Assembly (NCBI RefSeq): GCF_000968055.1
Contig: NC_022538.1
Location: 1,275,499 to 1,339,498, forward strand
Source: Alteracholeplasma palmae J233
Lineage (GTDB): Bacteria > Bacillota_I > Bacilli_A > Acholeplasmatales > Acholeplasmataceae
DNA: 64,000 bases
Direction: 5' to 3'
The translations under genes and the position numbers were made by a program. The notes beneath the pieces are model-generated. The model did no database searches and was not told the DNA's origin. It saw only the letters and a list, made by a program, of their open reading frames with translations. Positions 61,409 to 64,000 of the stretch are shown one piece after another; positions within the stretch are counted from its first letter, which is position 1; every line of letters begins with the position of its first letter.

Positions 61409-61437
61409 ATTATACTGTATGGCATACTACTTGTCAA
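61409..61437 (-). promoter_or_regulatory. consensus promoter with dyad, 319-residue protein gene
   Basis: TTGACA (61437-61432) and TATAAT (61414-61409) with exactly 17 bases between. Within the spacer GTATG-G-CATAC (61417-61427 on the plus strand) is a perfect dyad at the same distance from the -10 box as in the lipoprotein promoter. Confidence 0.85.
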
Positions 61438-61486
61438 TTAAATCCCCCGCTTATTTTAAAATTAGGACCACTATAAATGCTTATAC

Positions 61487-61513
61487 AAAAACAAAAAGGC
61501 AAAACTGCCTTTT
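61487..61513 (-). terminator. terminator of the tyrA-aroB-aroA operon
   Basis: AAAAGGCA and TGCCTTTT pair around AAAC, with a T-rich minus-strand tract. It lies two bases after the aroA stop. Confidence 0.85.
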
Positions 61514-61515
61514 AA

Positions 61516-62760
61516 TTATATTTTTATATCTCCACCCAGTTTTTCAAACTCTTCAAAAAAGGTTGGATATGATTTATTGACTACTTCAGGATTTAATAAT
61601 GTAATTGGAGCATTTGCTCTAATACTTGCAATCGCAAGAGCCATAGCAATCCTATGATCTCCATAAGTTTCTAATGTAACATTTCCTTTAAATTCTTTTA
61701 CACCATTAACAATAAGCCCATTTTCTTCTAAAGTAAGATCTGCTCCTAGTTTTTTTAGTTCATTATACATAGCAGTTAGTCTATCTGATTCTTTTATTTT
61801 TAATCTTTGACAATTAATAAAATGAGTTGTTCCTTCTGATAAAGCAGCTAAGACAAACAAAATAGGTCCTAGATCAGGTATTTGGCTTAAATCTATAGTC
61901 ATACCATGAGTTTGTGCTTTTTGAACAATGATATCATTTTTTTCAAAAGTAATCTTTCCACCCATTTTTTGAATAATTGAAATAATTTCTTTATCGCCTT
62001 GTAAACTATCTTTATTAAGACCTTGTAATCTAATTTCATTTTCAATAGTTCCAGCCACTAAGAAAAAGGCTGCTTGTGAAAAATCACCTTCAACATATGC
62101 ATCATGAGCTTGATATTTTTGATTGCCTGGAATAATATATTTATTTTTGACTTCTTCTATTTTTATTCCAAATTCTTTTAAAACTTTTAAAGTTAAATCT
62201 ACATAACCTCTTGACTCTAAGTCAGTTGTTAATTCAATCACTGATTCACCATGAAGTAGAGGTAATACATATAGTAGGCCTGTTAAAAATTGGCTACTTA
62301 CATTACCAGGCATTCTATAAGCACCTGGGTTAAGCGGACCTTTAACCAATAGGGGTAAGTTCTTAGTTTCTAGCTTTTTAAAAGTATAATTTTTAGGAAT
62401 AAACATTTTTTCAAATACGTCTAGTGGTCTTTCTGGTAGTTTAGCCCGTCCTATAAATGTTACTTCTTTTTCTTGTAACATCGCAATAGGAATCATAAAT
62501 CTAATGGTTGAGCCTGACTCATATGCATCAATAGTCGAATTCATAAGTTTAGGAAATGTTCCTCTAACTAAATCATTAGAAAAAGTAACACCTAAGGCTT
62601 CAAGTGCCTTTTTAGTAGCAGTCAAGTCATCAGAGTCTAAGACGTTTTCTATTTTACTCATACCTTCTGATAATCCAGCTGCAATGATATATCTATGTGA
62701 AAGGGATTTAGAAGATACAATTTTTATTGTTCCACTTAAGGGACTCGGTTTAATAATCAT
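61516..62760 (-). CDS. aroA: 3-phosphoshikimate 1-carboxyvinyltransferase (EPSP synthase)
   Basis: A 414-residue enzyme that adds PEP to shikimate 3-phosphate. GTIKIVSSKSLSHRYIIAAG holds the shikimate-phosphate contacts; SGSTIRFMIPIAM and GNVSSQFLTGLLYVLPLL are the loops of the two domains; VEGDFSQAAFFLVAG, IKESDRLTAMYNELKKLGAD and YGDHRIAMALAIAS complete the active site. The family assignment is firm. ATG overlaps the aroB stop as ATGA. A terminator follows, which ends this half of the aro genes; the next aro gene (aroQ) is 6.4 kb further on. Confidence 0.95.
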   Translation of the reverse strand: MIIKPSPLSGTIKIVSSKSLSHRYIIAAGLSEGMSKIENVLDSDDLTATKKALEALGVTFSNDLVRGTFPKLMNSTIDAYESGSTIRFMIPIAMLQEKEVTFIGRAKLPERPLDVFEKMFIPKNYTFKKLETKNLPLLVKGPLNPGAYRMPGNVSSQFLTGLLYVLPLLHGESVIELTTDLESRGYVDLTLKVLKEFGIKIEEVKNKYIIPGNQKYQAHDAYVEGDFSQAAFFLVAGTIENEIRLQGLNKDSLQGDKEIISIIQKMGGKITFEKNDIIVQKAQTHGMTIDLSQIPDLGPILFVLAALSEGTTHFINCQRLKIKESDRLTAMYNELKKLGADLTLEENGLIVNGVKEFKGNVTLETYGDHRIAMALAIASIRANAPITLLNPEVVNKSYPTFFEEFEKLGGDIKI

Positions 62761-63767
62761 ATGTCAGTACTCCTAACTGGCTTTATAATAGGTTTTTCTA
62801 TGTCTTCTATGAAGATAAAGTGCAGTTTATCTGCAATATTTTTCTTATCTAAGGCAATTAAATCTAGATAGTCTTTTTTATCTAATAAAGGTTCATTGAT
62901 TAATTTATAGTAAAGAAACATTTCTTTAACTTCATCATATAAATAGTTTGGTGTAATGCCTAACTGTATTCCTAATTCTAATGCTATTAACATACCATAA
63001 CTAATTGCTTGTCCGTGCTTATATTTTTCATAGTGATGTCTTTTTTCTATAGCATGCCCAAAAGTATGCCCAAAATTCAAATACATTCTTTCTTTTTGAT
63101 CAAAAGGATCTATTTTAACTACATTTACTTTCACATTTATTGCTTGTGCAATTTCTTTTTTGGTAATTGGTTTTTTATTTTTTAAGTGCAGATATAGTTC
63201 TTTATTCCCAATAAGACCACATTTGATCATTTCTGCGATACCATTAGCGTATTCTAGTGGTTCTAAAGTTTCTAAAACATTAGGGTCTATTAAAACATAT
63301 TTAGGGTTATAAAAAGCACCAATTAAATTTTTACCTCTAGAAGTATCAATCCCTGTTTTTCCTCCAACACTACTATCTACTTGTGCTAATAAAGTTGTTG
63401 GTACTTGGATATAAGGCAATCCTCTGTATATACTAGAGGCAATAAATCCTGCTAGGTCACCGACAACTCCTCCTCCTAAAGCGATAATAAGATGGTTTCT
63501 TTTAATTCCTAAATCAATCAGGTGATTAATTGTTTCTTCATACACTAAAATGGATTTAGACTTTTCTCCTGGTTTAATTTTTATCCAATAAACTTCAAAT
63601 TCTTTTAATATCTGATTGACTTTTTCTTGGTATAACTCATGCACAGTTTCATCTGTAATAATAAAAAGTTTATTATACTTATAAATAGTTTTTATTTTTT
63701 CATTCAACTGATTTAAAAGTCCTTGTTCTATTTCAATATCATATGTTGGTAAACTAATTGTTATCAA
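62757..63767 (-). CDS. aroB: 3-dehydroquinate synthase
   Basis: A 336-residue NAD- and Zn-dependent enzyme that cyclises DAHP. It starts with TTG at 63767 after GAGG. NAD site: ALGGGVVGDLAGFIASSIYR; Zn ligands in GIAEMIKCGLIG, LNFGHTFGHAIEKRHH and KYKHGQAISYGM; VPTTLLAQVDSSVGGKTGID is the invariant core. Its start overlaps the end of tyrA by 14 bases. With aroA behind it, it forms the second aro block. aroF, aroD and aroK are not in the window. Confidence 0.95.
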   Translation of the reverse strand: MITISLPTYDIEIEQGLLNQLNEKIKTIYKYNKLFIITDETVHELYQEKVNQILKEFEVYWIKIKPGEKSKSILVYEETINHLIDLGIKRNHLIIALGGGVVGDLAGFIASSIYRGLPYIQVPTTLLAQVDSSVGGKTGIDTSRGKNLIGAFYNPKYVLIDPNVLETLEPLEYANGIAEMIKCGLIGNKELYLHLKNKKPITKKEIAQAINVKVNVVKIDPFDQKERMYLNFGHTFGHAIEKRHHYEKYKHGQAISYGMLIALELGIQLGITPNYLYDEVKEMFLYYKLINEPLLDKKDYLDLIALDKKNIADKLHFIFIEDIEKPIIKPVRSTDI

Positions 63768-64000
63768 AAGTTTCCCTCTTTTCTCTAGAAGCTTTTAATT
63801 TATTAATTAAGGCTTCTTTTTTATTTTCAGCAACTAATTGTTTCATGACTTGTAGTTCATCAATTAGTTTGTCCATCTCAGTAATGAGCTTTTCTTTATT
63901 TTCTAAAAATAGTTCTGTCCACATAACTTCATTTATTTTAGCAATTCTAGTTAAATCTCTATATGAGTCTCCAGTGGCATCTTTTGTATGTTTATGGGTA
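63754..64000 (-). CDS. tyrA: prephenate dehydrogenase, C-terminal part
   Basis: An open frame enters from the right edge and ends with TAG at 63756-63754. The 81 visible residues include HKHTKDATGDSYRDLTRIAK and NEVMWTELFLENKEKLITEM, followed by a helix with KLIDELQVMKQLVAENKKEA. Gly-x-Y/F-R-D-(T/L)-T-R-I-A and the M-W-x-(D/E)-(L/I)-F-x-x-N are marks of the C-terminal helical domain of prephenate/arogenate dehydrogenases. It completes the tyrosine branch from chorismate via the AroQ mutase. It overlaps aroB by 14 bases. Confidence 0.85.
   Translation of the reverse strand, partial: THKHTKDATGDSYRDLTRIAKINEVMWTELFLENKEKLITEMDKLIDELQVMKQLVAENKKEALINKLKASREKRETFDNN

Noticed and set aside
1-64000. 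CRISPR arrays, retrons, restriction or toxin-antitoxin defence modules, tRNA or rRNA genes, integrase or prophage genes.
   Set aside because: No repeated spacer arrays, no cloverleaf with CCA-adjacent arms noticed, and no matching protein motifs were seen on either strand.

Overview
The window is AT-rich and densely coded. UGA is used as a stop (for example at the ends of the GGDEF and PPOX genes), promoters are of the TTGACA / TATAAT type and Shine-Dalgarno sites are strong. This points to a low-GC Bacillota/Mycoplasmatota genome. Three features favour an Acholeplasma- or Izemoplasma-like lineage: an ATP-type and a PPi-type phosphofructokinase side by side, mevalonate-pathway isoprenoid genes, and a Bacillus-like recG-plsX-rnc-dnaD-nth block. 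The assignment is an inference. No rRNA, tRNA, CRISPR array or prophage was seen.

Layout. 0-7.2 kb: accessory genes on the minus strand (GyrI-like effector-binding protein cut by the window edge, DUF1697, PUA-like protein, an FtsX/ATPase exporter under a TetR regulator with its own promoter and dyad, and an AraC-PPOX-DUF6273 operon). 7.3-17.2 kb: Ca2+-type P-ATPase, a BmrCD-like heterodimeric ABC exporter, SGNH hydrolase, pyruvate kinase and ATP-phosphofructokinase. 17.2-22.2 kb: a disturbed segment with an ISL3 transposase relic, a decayed purine-riboswitch copy, a large secreted GLUG-repeat protein split by a frameshift, and an intact guanine-class riboswitch with promoter and terminator in front of it. 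22.2-32.8 kb: PPi-phosphofructokinase, O-antigen-ligase-like protein, a galE with a one-base frameshift, a PAS-GGDEF protein, ABC exporter, DnaE and flavodoxin. 32.8-40 kb: an Ig-like-repeat membrane protein, a second heterodimeric ABC exporter preceded by a 28-codon ORF and an attenuator-like terminator, and an XRE-TPR regulator. 40-50 kb: a nth-dnaD-rnc-plsX-recG-mvaS operon, then divergent DUF1576, thiolase and HMG-CoA reductase genes. 50-64 kb: lipoprotein, MFS transporter, small membrane proteins, then shikimate-pathway genes in two blocks (aroQ-aroE-aroC and tyrA-aroB-aroA). The blocks are separated by about 6.4 kb holding a complete IS1182-like element, a PadR/HAAS pair, a large lipoprotein and a membrane-anchored protein.

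How the genes work together. Glycolytic control genes (pyk, pfkA, PPi-PFK) cluster; mvaS, thiolase and mvaA cover acetyl-CoA to mevalonate; tyrA, aroB, aroA, aroC, aroE and aroQ cover much of chorismate and tyrosine synthesis. Five ABC-exporter half-transporters form two asymmetric heterodimers and one likely homodimer. The most promising unexplained systems are the guanine riboswitch in front of a surface protein, the small ORF plus terminator ahead of the second exporter next to an XRE-TPR regulator, and the paired dyad-bearing consensus promoters of two surface-protein genes at 60.4 and 61.4 kb.
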